Shown here piece by piece: positions 1-9,084 of a stretch of DNA of 64,000 nucleotides. The stretch is from assembly GCA_039583875.1 (NCBI GenBank), contig CM077164.1, positions 66,867,628-66,931,627 of the forward strand, written 5' to 3'. Below the pieces are notes generated by a model, which saw only the letters and a program-made list of their open reading frames with translations, had not been told where the DNA came from and made no database searches. The position numbers were made by a program, and so were the translations under genes. This DNA is from Platanthera guangdongensis. Lineage: Eukaryota > Streptophyta > Magnoliopsida > Asparagales > Orchidaceae. The first letter of the stretch is position 1, and every line of letters starts with the position of its first letter.

Positions 1-2
1 AA

Positions 3-881
3 GTGCACCATGTTGGACTTCTTCTTCATGAAGTATACCCATGTATACCTTGAATAGTCATCACCCAATATCAGCATGAACTTGTTGCCTTCAAGACTGG
101 CTGTGACGGTCGGTCCCACCATAGCACAATGGACAACCGCCAATGGTGCTTTACATCTGGATTGTGCTTTATCAACCATGAAGCGATAGGCTCCACTTTC
201 CTGACATCCCGCACACCCCCGACGATCGTCATAGGATGACAATCTAGGCAAGCCTCTTACGAGTCTTCTTTCCGCTATTGCTTTCAGCTTGTCCATCCCA
301 ACATGCCCCAGTCTTTCATGCCAGATAGCTGCACTATCACTGGCATTCATTCGATCAGCTCCAGAACTAGTTGATGTCCCAACTACGTTCTTCTCCTTAC
401 CTCCAACATGAGCTACGTTCGACGAGAGCAAGACAACCTTGCACTCCTTCCGAAGATGACCTTGCTGCTTGCATTTATAGCACCTTGGTCCTTCCTTCCT
501 CTTCCTATCACGCCTAGGAGAAACACTCCTTTCTTCCTGATATGAAGTAGAGGGACCATCGTCAGCAGCAACCTTCACCTTCTTCCTGAACAACCCATCA
601 AGGGAAGTCCAAACCTCCGCAGCTGACCGACATCCACTGATGTGGTCCAAGAGCTCCGATGAGATCACCTGCTTGAGAATAGACTCCGCTTTCGCATTTG
701 TCTCCTTCCATGCTCTCATCGCTTCAGCATTGCCAGCAGTAGCCTCTTGTCTTCCTGCTCCGCATACAACCTCCCAAAGGTCCTCGCCAAGAAGAAAGCT
801 CTTCATACATGACTTCCACCTTTCACAGTTCGTCTCTGTAAGGAGATCAATTCCAAGACAACTTGCATCCTCCACTGCCAT
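3..881 (-). pseudogene. gag-pol: Copia gag-integrase fragment (element Z), protease missing
   Basis: Reading the minus strand from an ATG at 881 gives one open frame of about 293 codons that runs off the window edge. It starts with a Copia-type gag (MAVEDASCLGIDLL). A CCHC zinc knuckle (CYKCKQQGHLRKEC) lies near residues 133-146, and the GAG-pre-integrase zinc module (IWHERLGHVG) lies near residue 180. The start of the integrase core follows (DDYSRYTWVYF). Only about 35-45 residues separate the knuckle from the pre-integrase module, and no DSGA-type aspartic protease is present. In complete Copia polyproteins the protease lies there, so an in-frame deletion is inferred. The position of the first integrase aspartate (usually H-S-D-V/L) reads H-C-A-M at 120-131. 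The leader and a tRNA-Met primer site lie just upstream at 882-964. The element is a non-functional or non-autonomous Copia remnant, clearly of a different lineage from A and C. Confidence 0.85.
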
Positions 882-950
882 GGTTCAACCACTGGTTTCC
901 TCTACACAAGAGCAACTACTTCCATTGAGCACTGCTTGACCACTCCAACC

Positions 951-964
951 TCCCTCTGATACCA
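951..964 (-). promoter_or_regulatory. Primer binding site of element Z
   Basis: On the minus strand this reads TGGTATCAGAGGGA, the standard initiator tRNA-Met primer site of plant Copia elements. It lies about 70 nt upstream of the gag ATG at 881 and directly inside the LTR end, which fixes the orientation of Z. Confidence 0.85.
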
Positions 965-1274
965 TTTTAAAATTTAACAAACCAGCAGACGCCACCTCAG
1001 ATATCTTGTTGAAACTCAACAAACCGGAGGACAGGTCCACTTATAATGTTGAATGTTTTCCCGGATCTTGGAGTTAGCATGGGTTATCTCAACAAAGCAG
1101 TAACAACCAGCAACACATGCAGCTCAAGCATCTTTATTGATCAAGAGCAAACTTCTTTACAAAGCGAGATATACATGGCGAACATGCTTCACCAACAACC
1201 AAACCAGGAGAACAGAGACAGTTATAAAGACAAGAAACAAAACAAGCCGTGCGGACTCAATCAACAAGCCGCCG
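965..1274 (-). repeat. Z LTR, primer-site-proximal part
   Basis: Minus-strand LTR sequence between the Z primer site and the insertion point of element A. It contains AATAAAG (minus strand, near 1137) as a possible polyadenylation signal. The LTR resumes at 14164 on the other side of A: both flanks share GC-rich words such as GCGGAC, and a 5-bp target duplication joins them. The exact LTR end next to the primer site is unclear because no CA is visible immediately before it. Confidence 0.6.
1270..1274. repeat. Left target site duplication of A
   Basis: CGCCG lies directly before the 5' LTR of A. The sequence directly after the 3' LTR (14159-14163) is CGTCG. The single difference is a C/T change, consistent with an aged 5-bp duplication. 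Confidence 0.65.
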
Positions 1275-1439
1275 TGTTGGGTACATTGGAATGAATGTAC
1301 CTGATTTGAAGAAGCCTCACCCTACTCAATGATATACATCAAAATGTATTTGATGTGTTTTGAGTTTAGTTGTGCAGGTCAAGTATTTACAGGGAAAGCT
1401 GAAAAGATTCTAAGTCCATGAGTCAACACCCAGAAGGAA

Positions 1440-2300
1440 AGTGTCGACACTTAAGAATACTTGTGTCGACACCCAGAGAAGCAGTGTCGACACTTGGAGT
1501 AATTGTGTCGACACTAGGGATGCAGAGTCGACACCAGACAGAAAGTGTCGACACATACAGGTTGTGTCGACACTCAATGAAGAAAAGTCCAGTGAAGTTG
1601 TGTCGACACTTAGCAGCAGTGTCGACACCTAGAGGAACTTTGTCTACATCAGAAAGTGTCGACACTTGGAGGCTGTGACGACACTCAACAAAAGTCAGCA
1701 GAGTCTAAGTATAAGTGTCGACATAATGAAGTATGTGTCGACACACAGCAGAAGACTCAACACATGAAGAAAGTGTCGACATAATAAAGAATGTGTCGAC
1801 ACTCAGCAGAAGACTCAATATAAGAAGAAAGTGTCGACACTAGGAGGCTGTGTCGACACTCAGCAAAGTTCAATAAATTCTAAGTACAAGTGTCGACACA
1901 AAGGAGATGTGTCGACACTCAGCCAAAGTCTCAGCAAAAGAAGAATGTGTCGACACAAGGAGCAGTGTCGACACCCAGCAAGTATCAACACAGAAGGCAT
2001 GTGTCGACACCAAGAAGATGTGTCGACACTGAACAAGATCAACACAAGAAGATGTGTCGACAAAAAGGAGTTGTGTCGACACTTATAAGAAATCAACTAA
2101 GTACTGAAGAACAAGGAGTTGTGTCGACACACAATATCAGTGTCGACACATGATGAAGAAGCAGTGTCGAGAAGAAATTTCTACAACACAAGGAGTTGTG
2201 TCGACACCTTGAAGGCTAGTGTCGACACTTAGTCTACTTGTGTCGACACTTAGTCTATAAGTGTCGACACTTAAAGACAGACTGTCTCGACACTTTCAGA
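1440..2300 (+). repeat. GTGTCGACAC palindrome array, A 5' LTR
   Basis: The perfect 10-bp palindrome GTGTCGACAC occurs about 26 times (hand count) with irregular spacing of roughly 20-45 bp. One-base variants such as GTGACGACAC and GAGTCGACAC are also present. The spacers have different sequences, so this is not a simple satellite. The array ends about 130 bp before the TATA box. It lies upstream of the promoter, so a cis-regulatory role is the simplest inference, but none is shown. Confidence 0.85.
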
Positions 2301-2427
2301 CGGTTACTGATATTTCAAGAAGTGACTGGATGACATGACAGCTGTCATTCCAGCCGGTCTACTGCAACTGTCAAAGTTGTCAGAAAGCTGTTAGGAACCG
2401 GATCAGCCGGTCACCATGAAGAAGGCC

Positions 2428-2435
2428 TATATAAA
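2428..2435 (+). promoter_or_regulatory. TATA box of A 5' LTR
   Basis: TATATAAA in the context GGCCTATATAAAGGC. The same box is in the 3' LTR at 13323-13330. It separates the motif array upstream from the hairpin array downstream, as expected for a U3/R boundary. Confidence 0.7.
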
Positions 2436-2780
2436 GGCTTATTCTGTCAACAGAAGGAGAGAATTCAACACAGATTAACACAAATCAGTTGAAGTGATCA
2501 GAAGATCTAAGTAGTTGGAGAGAGAGAGCTCCTTCCAAGAAGACAGCTGTTGGAACCAGGCTGTGAAGAAGGGTTCAGATCTAGTTTTGAATCTTTAGTT
2601 GTAGTGATTGAAGATCAGCTGCAGAGAGTTTCAACCCTATTGTGTTCTACATTCAAGAAGCTTTGAAGAAAGCCAAGTGAGGTTGATCTCAGCAGAGTTC
2701 ATTCAAGAACTCATCAAGAACCTACCAACTCTTCTCTCTTATTCAGAGTTGTAGGTATATACTTTATATTCTAAATTTCT

Positions 2781-3011
2781 TGTAGGATCCTTAAAGATCT
2801 GAGTTGTAAGCCTGTAATTATAAAGGCTGAGTGGTAGGGTCTGTGTGCCTGAGTGTAGGAGATCTATTTCTCTGAGTGTAGGCCTGTTGTGGCTGAGTGT
2901 AGGCCTTGTTGAAGGCTGAGTGTAGGTCTTTGTGAAGACTGAGTTGTAGGGCCTTGGGCCTGAGCTGTAGGAACCATTTGGGGTTCTGAGTGTAAGATTT
3001 GTGGATCTGAG
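2781..3011 (+). repeat. Hairpin-unit array in the transcribed part of A 5' LTR
   Basis: About ten consecutive units of 22-27 nt, each beginning (T)GTAGG or GTAAG and ending TGAG. Between these constant words lies a short inverted repeat whose sequence changes from unit to unit: GGCCT/AGGC, GTCTT/AAGAC, GGCC/GGCC, GAACC/GGTTC, AGCCT/AGGCT, GAGA/TCTC. The 3' LTR copy is at 13676-13904. The array lies downstream of the TATA box and so should be in the RNA leader. Comparable arrays occur in C and E with different stem sequences. Confidence 0.75.
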
Positions 3012-3263
3012 GTATAGTGGAGGAGTTTGGCCGAATCTAGTACACTACTAGATAGGCGAAGGGGGAAAGTGGATGTACCCAAATCTTGGGGAACCACTAT
3101 AAATCTGTGTGTTCACCGGGTGCATGCTTTATTCTGTGATTGCTGATTGATTGCTGTGAAGAAGTAGTTATAAAACTGTGATATAATCTGCCTAAAAGTT
3201 TAAAAAAAAGTAAGTCACCTATTCACCCCACCTCTAGGTGATTAGGGTACAATTTCTTTCAAG

Positions 3264-3279
3264 TGGTATCAGAGCCAGG
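3264..3279 (+). promoter_or_regulatory. Primer binding site of A
   Basis: TGGTATCAGAGCCAGG, two bases after the end of the 5' LTR. It is the initiator tRNA-Met primer site used by Copia elements. Confidence 0.93.
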
Positions 3280-3365
3280 TTACTCAAAAAGGGACATAAC
3301 TGTCTGAGTAGATCCTGTTGGCAGATTCAGTATAAGCAAAGTGCAGAATTAAGAAAATCAAGAAA

Positions 3366-5402
3366 ATGGGTTCAACAGAGAATCATAAGGAACTTGGATC
3401 CATGAAATTGCCCATTTGCAGAAAAGAGATTTTTGGCATCTGGAAAGAAAGGGTGAGACTATTTATGGAAGCTTCAGACCCTAGAATCTATATCACAGTT
3501 AAAGAAGGGCCATATGTGCCTATGAAGGTTTCAGTCCTGGATGCAAATCAGAGAACACCTAAGGATTTTTTTGAAATGACAAAAGATGAGATTATTCTGG
3601 CCACCATGGACAAGAGGGCTCAGAATATCATTGTAAGTGCCATAGATGATGCTACATTTTAGAACCTGATACATTGTAAAACATCAAATGAGATGTGGGA
3701 TACTCTGATAGTGTATATGGAGGGATCAGAAGAAGTTAGACAAGACAGGAAGTCTTTATTAAACCAAGAATATGAGAGCTTCAGACAAGGCAGGTCTGAT
3801 AGTATAACAGAATGCTACAAGAAATTCTATAGGATTGTCAATGAGTTGATGTCCTATGGAAGAGAATTCAGCAATTATGAGCTGAATGACAAGTTCTTGA
3901 GGTCCCTAACAAAGGACTGGGACACCAAGATCTGTGTCATAAGGGAAATGACCAAGTTAGCAGATATTCCTCCTCCAACATTGTTTGGAAAGCTGCTATC
4001 CTATGAGATGCAGTTGATGGCAAGGAAAGAAGAGGAGAAGACTACCAGAATTGAGCATAAAGAAAGGACAGTGGCATTCAAGATAGAAGCCACCGGGAAA
4101 TACAAAAGTAAGTCTCCATCTCCTCCTCCAAAAGTGGATGAGACTGGGTCAGATGATTCAGAAAGTAGAAATTCTGAAAGCAGTGAGAGTGATGAGGATT
4201 TTGCAGCTTTCACAAGACACTTTCAGAAGTTTCTAAAGAAGAAACAGTGGAGGTCAAAGCCATCCACTTCACAGGGAAAAGATGACTATTATCAGAACAA
4301 GAAGTCATCAAAGAAAGACAGGAGAAAACCCAAGTCAAGCAAAGCAACTTAATCAAAAATTGTATGTTATTGCTGTAACAGACAAGGACATGTTGTTGCT
4401 GACTGTCCAGAGAAAAGAAAAGAGTCTACTGATAAGAAGAAGACCCAAATCAAGGGCAAAAAGGAAAGGTCCTTTGTTGCCAAGAAGGACAAAAGCCTGT
4501 CAGATATGTCTTCTTCAGAAACTGAGTCAGAAGCTGAAGCATACATAGGACTGTTTGATGAAGAAGAGGAAGAGGAGTTCATCCAGATAATGAACTCTAT
4601 ATATGAGCAAGAGGACAATCAGTGCAAAGGACTGATGGCCTTAACAAAAGGTGACAAAATCCAGGATCAGCATGGACTAAGTAAGGTATAAAATTGTTCT
4701 TTAAGTTCAATTTCTAGTGCTAGTTCAGATTCAGTTACATCAGCATCAAGTGATGCCAGTGGATCTGAATCTGAAGAGGATATTCATCAGTTGATTGATG
4801 AATATAGAGTACTGTTGTAAGCTTTTAAGAAAAGCAAATCCTTGGCCAAGAGTCAGGCAAAGGAGATTGCTAGTCTCAAAGAGGCTGCAACTGATTTTGA
4901 GAAATTGATTGATCAAAAACTAAATGAAATAGCCAGACTAAAGAACATAACTGTTATTCAGATGGGGACTATAACATTTAAGAATGATCAAATCAGAAAT
5001 CTGGAGATTAGTCTTCAGAAGGAGAGAGAAATAGTAGCAAGGTTCTCTAAACCAAAATCAGTTCTACCTCTGATAGATGAGTTTATACCTCACAAGGGTA
5101 AAACTGGATTGGGGTTTACTAAAACTGCTAGGACTGTTCAGTCCAAGTCTAAGGGCAAAGCCCCAGTACTCAACAAGCCTGCTGTAGATAGAACAGCTAG
5201 GGTTGTACCTAAGCAAAGGTACAATAGATTTGAGTACTGGTGCTATGGCAAGGTAGGCCACTTTGCCATAGACTGTTGGCACAATTATAGTGCCAAGATG
5301 AGTAGCAAACTGCCTGTTGGAAGATCTGCAGATAGCTTTGTTAAGAGGCAAACTAACCAGCACCAAGGACCCAAGAATTCTTTGGGTTCTAAGGTCAACT
5401 AA
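3366..5402 (+). pseudogene. gag: A gag (nucleocapsid precursor), stop-interrupted
   Basis: Structural protein that would package element RNA in cytoplasmic particles. One frame runs from the ATG at 3366. The N-terminal module (KLPICRKEIFGIWKERVRLF) matches plant Copia gag. The frame then has an acidic serine-rich stretch, a CCHC knuckle (CYCCNRQGHVVADC, about 4366-4407), a coiled-coil segment (about 4842-5060), and a second knuckle-like motif near 5240 (WCYGKVGHFAIDC) in which the first cysteine is not in its usual place. Stops interrupt the frame at 3660, 4350, 4689, 4818 and 5400. The one at 3660 is TAG where element C has CAG in the same context. No frameshift is visible. Protease follows in the same frame. 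Confidence 0.88.
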
Positions 5403-8400
5403 TCTGTTTTGCAGGTGAGTCCAAGTGGCCATGCCCCAATATGGTACTTGGACAGTGGATGTTCCAGGCACATGACTGGAACTAGGGGATTGCTAAAGGA
5501 CTTCACACCAATCAAGGATGGTCCTAAAGTCACCTTTGGTGGTTCTGAAAAAGGAATCATCAAAGGTTTTGGTAACATTTCTAGCAACATTATAACTATT
5601 ACTCAAGTGGCTTATGTTAAAGGTTTGAAACACAACCTCATTAGTATAAGTCAACTGAGTGATCTAGGATATGACATCTCATTTGTCAAAGATGGTTGTC
5701 ATATCAGGAGGTCAAATGATCAAGAGATCATTTTGACAGGTTATAGAAAGAGAAATGTCTATTCCTAAGACATTATGTGTGAGACCAATGGTTCTCCAGT
5801 GTGTCTTGTAGCTGATGAGAAAGTCTCTCATTGTGTCAAATGGCACAAGAGGCTAGCCCATCTTAACTACAAGACAATTGGCCAACTCTATAGCAAAGAG
5901 TTAGTGAGGAATGGTCCTCAGGTTAAGTGTATTAAAGATGGGATATGTTCAGCTTGTCAAAAGGGCAAGCAGACTAGATCCACCTTTAATAGCATTGAGA
6001 ACAAAGATGTTGTGAGGTGCTTATACCTCTTGCATATGGATCTCTTTGGTCCTATGCCAGTTCACAGCCTAGGTAGGAAGGTCTACACTTTTGTGGTAGT
6101 AGATGACTACTCAAGGTTTTCCTGGGTGTTCTTCCTTAGACAGAAATCTGAAACACCTAGTATCTTCTATAGTTTTGTCAAACAAATTCAGAATGAGTTA
6201 GACAGTACAGTGGTCAATGTAAGAAGTGACCATGGTACTGAATTCCAGTCTGATAGTATGACAAAACTATGTGAAGAATTTGGGATATTTCAGGAATTTT
6301 CTTCACCAAGAACACCTCAGCAAAATGACATTGCTGAAAGGAAGAATAGAACCTTGATTGAGACTGGTAGAACCCTATTAAGTGACACATCTCTCCCAGA
6401 ATATTTCTGGGCTGAGGCAGTTAATATTGCATGCCATGTAATTAATAGGGCTACCATTACTAAGTGGCACAATAAGACCCCCTATGAGATTGTGAAAGGC
6501 AGAAAACCAAACCTATCCTATTTCAGGATCTTTGGTTGTAAATGCTATATACTTAACAATGGTAAGTCTTACTTAACCAAGTTTGCTGCCAAATCGCAAG
6601 AGGGGATCTTTGTTGGGTATAGCAACAACAGTAAGGCTTATAGGGTCTACAACTTGACTACACAAGTTGTAGAGGAGTCAGTTCATGTAGTATTTGATGA
6701 AGCTAGACTTATTAATAATGAATTGTCTAGTAGTATTTGCAGCTCCACAGGTGTGACTGAGAAGATGGACAAGCTCACTATAGAAGAAGGACCTACTGCA
6801 AGATAGCAAGTAGAAGATAGTGGCTGTTGTCCAGGGGGAGTACTACATGCACCTGATGCAGAAGAAGATCATGGAGTGCAGCAAGTTTAAGAAGCTGAAG
6901 GAGTTCAACCTGAAGCCAGGCTACCACCAGCTAATAGACATCTAAGAGATCATCCAGCAGATCAAATTATTGGTGATCTAAGACAAGGGGTACAAACAAG
7001 AAGCAGAAATCTGAGTGCAGTACTCTACTCCAGTTTTCTATCCCAAGTAGAGCCAAAGAAATTTGAAGAAGCCATCCTAGACCCTCATTGGATTGAGGAA
7101 ATGCAAGAGGAGCTGAATCAGTTCAAGAGATGCAAAGTCTGGGAGCTTGTTCCTAAACCAAAAGACCACAATATAATTGGAACTAAGTGGATCTTCAGGA
7201 ACAAGATGGATGAACATGGAGTGATTATAAAGAACAAAGCAAGACTGGTTGCTAAGGGATATAGGCAGGAAGAAGGTATTGACTTTGATCAAACCTTTGC
7301 TCCAGTAGCCAGACTGGAAGCCATAAGGATGTTCTTGGCCTATGCAACCTATCAAGGATTTAAAGTATACCAAATGGATGTTAAGTCAGCCTTTTTGAAT
7401 GGCAATCTGAAGGAAGAGGTATATGTGGAACATCCATCAGGTTTTGTTGATTCAACTCAACCTAATTATGTCTATAGACTTAGGAAGGCTTTATATGGGT
7501 TAAAATAAGCCCCTAGGGCTTGGTATGAAACCCTGTCTAGTTTCCTCATTGAGAATAAATTCACAAGGGGGAAAATAGACAAGAATCTATTCCTTAGGGA
7601 ATCCAGAGGCAAGATCATACTAGTCCAAATATATGTAGATGACATCATATTTGGGTCTACTGAAAGTAGTCTTTGCAAAAAGTTTGCAAAACTTATGCAA
7701 GGACAATTTGAGATGAGCAATATGGGAGAACTTAAGTTCTTCTTGGGTCTCCAAGTTAGACAGACTGAGAATGGTTTATCCATATGCCAGTCTAAGTTCA
7801 CCCTAGAACTGATAAGGAAGTATGGTATGGATTCATCCAATACCATGAAGACTCCTATGGGGTCAAGTATGTCTCTTAGCAAAGATGATGCAGGGAAACC
7901 TGTAGATGAGACTTTGTATAGAGGGATAGTTGGCTCCCTACTCTATTTGACTGCAAGTAGACCAGATATCATGTATGCTACATGTGTCTGTGCTAGGTAC
8001 CAAGCTTGCCCTAAAGAGTCTCATTTGACAGCAGTCAAAAGGATACTGAGATATCTTAAGGGCACTCCTTATCTAGGCCTTTAGTACCCTAGGAATGGAG
8101 ACTTTGAACTGACAGGTTATTCAGATGCAGATTTTGCAGGCTGCAAAGAAGATAGGAAGAGTACAACTGGTACCTGTCAATTCCTAGGTGGAAGACTGAT
8201 TTCATAGAGTAGCAAGAAGCAAATAAGTGTGGATATCTCCACAGCAGAATCAGAGTATGTGGCTGCAGGAAGTTGTTGTGCTCAACTTCTATGGATACAA
8301 CATCAGCTTGAGGATTATGGTATTCAAGTAAGTAGAATACCACTATTTTGTGATTCTACTAGTGTTATATCTATTGCAAACAATCCTGTTTCCCATAGTA

Positions 8401-8576
8401 GGACTAAGCACATAGAGATAAAATATCATTTTCTAAGGGAACATGTTGAAAAAGAAGATATTTCACTAGAGTATGTGAATACAGATAATCAACTAGCTGA
8501 CATGTATACTAAGCCTTTAGAAGAAACCAAATTCAATAGGTTTAAAATTGAATTAGGTATGATAAACTTAGAATAA
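5403..8576 (+). pseudogene. pol: A pol: protease, integrase, reverse transcriptase, RNase H
   Basis: All Copia enzyme domains are present in the expected order and in one frame. The protease active site WYLDSGCSRHMTG is near 5442 (Asp codon 5451). The integrase zinc module has WHKRLAHL and CSACQKGK, and the catalytic residues are at 6039 (HMDLFGP), 6228 (RSDHGTEF) and 6336 (IAERKNR). Reverse transcriptase runs from about 7101 ([19 protein letters not shown]), with YVDD at 7632-7643. RNase H has STAESEY near 8240. Premature stops are at 5766, 6804, 6888, 7506, 8082 and 8205. Several sit where homologues have Gln or Trp codons, so each needs one C-to-T or G-to-A change. No indel was found. The enzymes would copy and integrate the element, but this copy cannot make them in full. 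Confidence 0.93.
5412..5420 (+). promoter_or_regulatory. Candidate 5' splice site at the A gag-protease junction
   Basis: CAG|GTGAGT is a full plant splice-donor consensus. It lies just after the gag stop and about 30 nt before the protease motif. Element C has CAG|GTATGT at the same relative place (30039-30047). The preceding TCTGTTTTGCAG also resembles an acceptor. In Arabidopsis Copia elements such as EVD, a spliced subgenomic RNA is known to favour gag expression. Use of the site here is inference. Confidence 0.45.
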
Positions 8577-8605
8577 GTTTACAAAAATGGCTAAGTAAAA
8601 TAATG

Positions 8606-8935
8606 TCGACACACAGAGTTGTCTGTGTCAAGACAGAGAATTGGTGTTGACACTTCAGAGAAAAGGTGTCGACACATCTAGAAAGTTTGTGTCGACACTT
8701 CAGAAAATTAGTGTCGACACATACAGGGTAGGTGTCGACACAACCAAGGTGGTGTCGACACTTAGAATTTACACAGAATTAAACCAGTAAAGTCTCGACT
8801 AAGTGTCGAGTTAAGTGGTGTCGACACATAAACAAGTGTCGACACATATATTATGTCGACTATACTTGTATCGACACATAGGTGTCGAGGCATTATAAGT
8901 CTGTGTCGACACGTTTCAACAGTGTCGACACAATT
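8606..8935 (+). repeat. Second GTGTCGACAC array, internal to A
   Basis: About nine exact copies of GTGTCGACAC plus variants, between the pol stop (8576) and the extra ORF (9085). The word is the same as in the LTR but the spacers are not a copy of the LTR. The array is followed at 8978 by a TATA box. Confidence 0.85.
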
Positions 8936-8977
8936 TGAGTATTTTGACGCGCCCTATCATCTTCGATCCTAGAAAGG

Positions 8978-8985
8978 TATAAATA
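8978..8985 (+). promoter_or_regulatory. Internal TATA box upstream of the A extra ORF
   Basis: TATAAATA in the context AAAGGTATAAATAGGG, about 45 bp after the internal palindrome array and 107 bp before the ATG of the extra ORF. The order (array, TATA, ORF) repeats that of the LTR. I infer an internal promoter for a separate mRNA of the extra ORF. Confidence 0.5.
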
Positions 8986-9084
8986 GGGTTTCACCATTAT
9001 TTGTCGACACACTCACCAAAGTTTCGAGACCAAACTTGTATGTTGACACCTCTCTTCTCTCAATTCAAATTTCTTCAAACCCTA

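Larger units (their letters stand above)
1275..3261 (+). repeat. A 5' LTR
   Basis: It starts TGTTGGGTAC and ends TTCTTTCA, and matches 12191-14158 along its whole length. It has three zones: an upstream part with about 26 exact copies of GTGTCGACAC (1440-2280), a TATA box (2428), and a transcribed part with a hairpin array (2781-3011). It carries one 21-bp motif unit near 2220-2260 that the 3' LTR lacks. Many differences between the two LTRs are C/T or G/A, several of them inside the CpG of the motif. Confidence 0.92.

Noticed and set aside
1410..2153. Overlapping ORFs on both strands made of repeated VSTL/SVDT/CRH residues (also at 12303-13069)
   Set aside because: They are translations of the GTGTCGACAC palindrome array in several frames. 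They overlap LTR regulatory sequence and have no start context or family resemblance.
8606..8935. CRISPR-like look of regularly repeated words with unlike spacers
   Set aside because: The word is only 10 bp, spacing is irregular, there are no cas genes, and the context is a plant retrotransposon.
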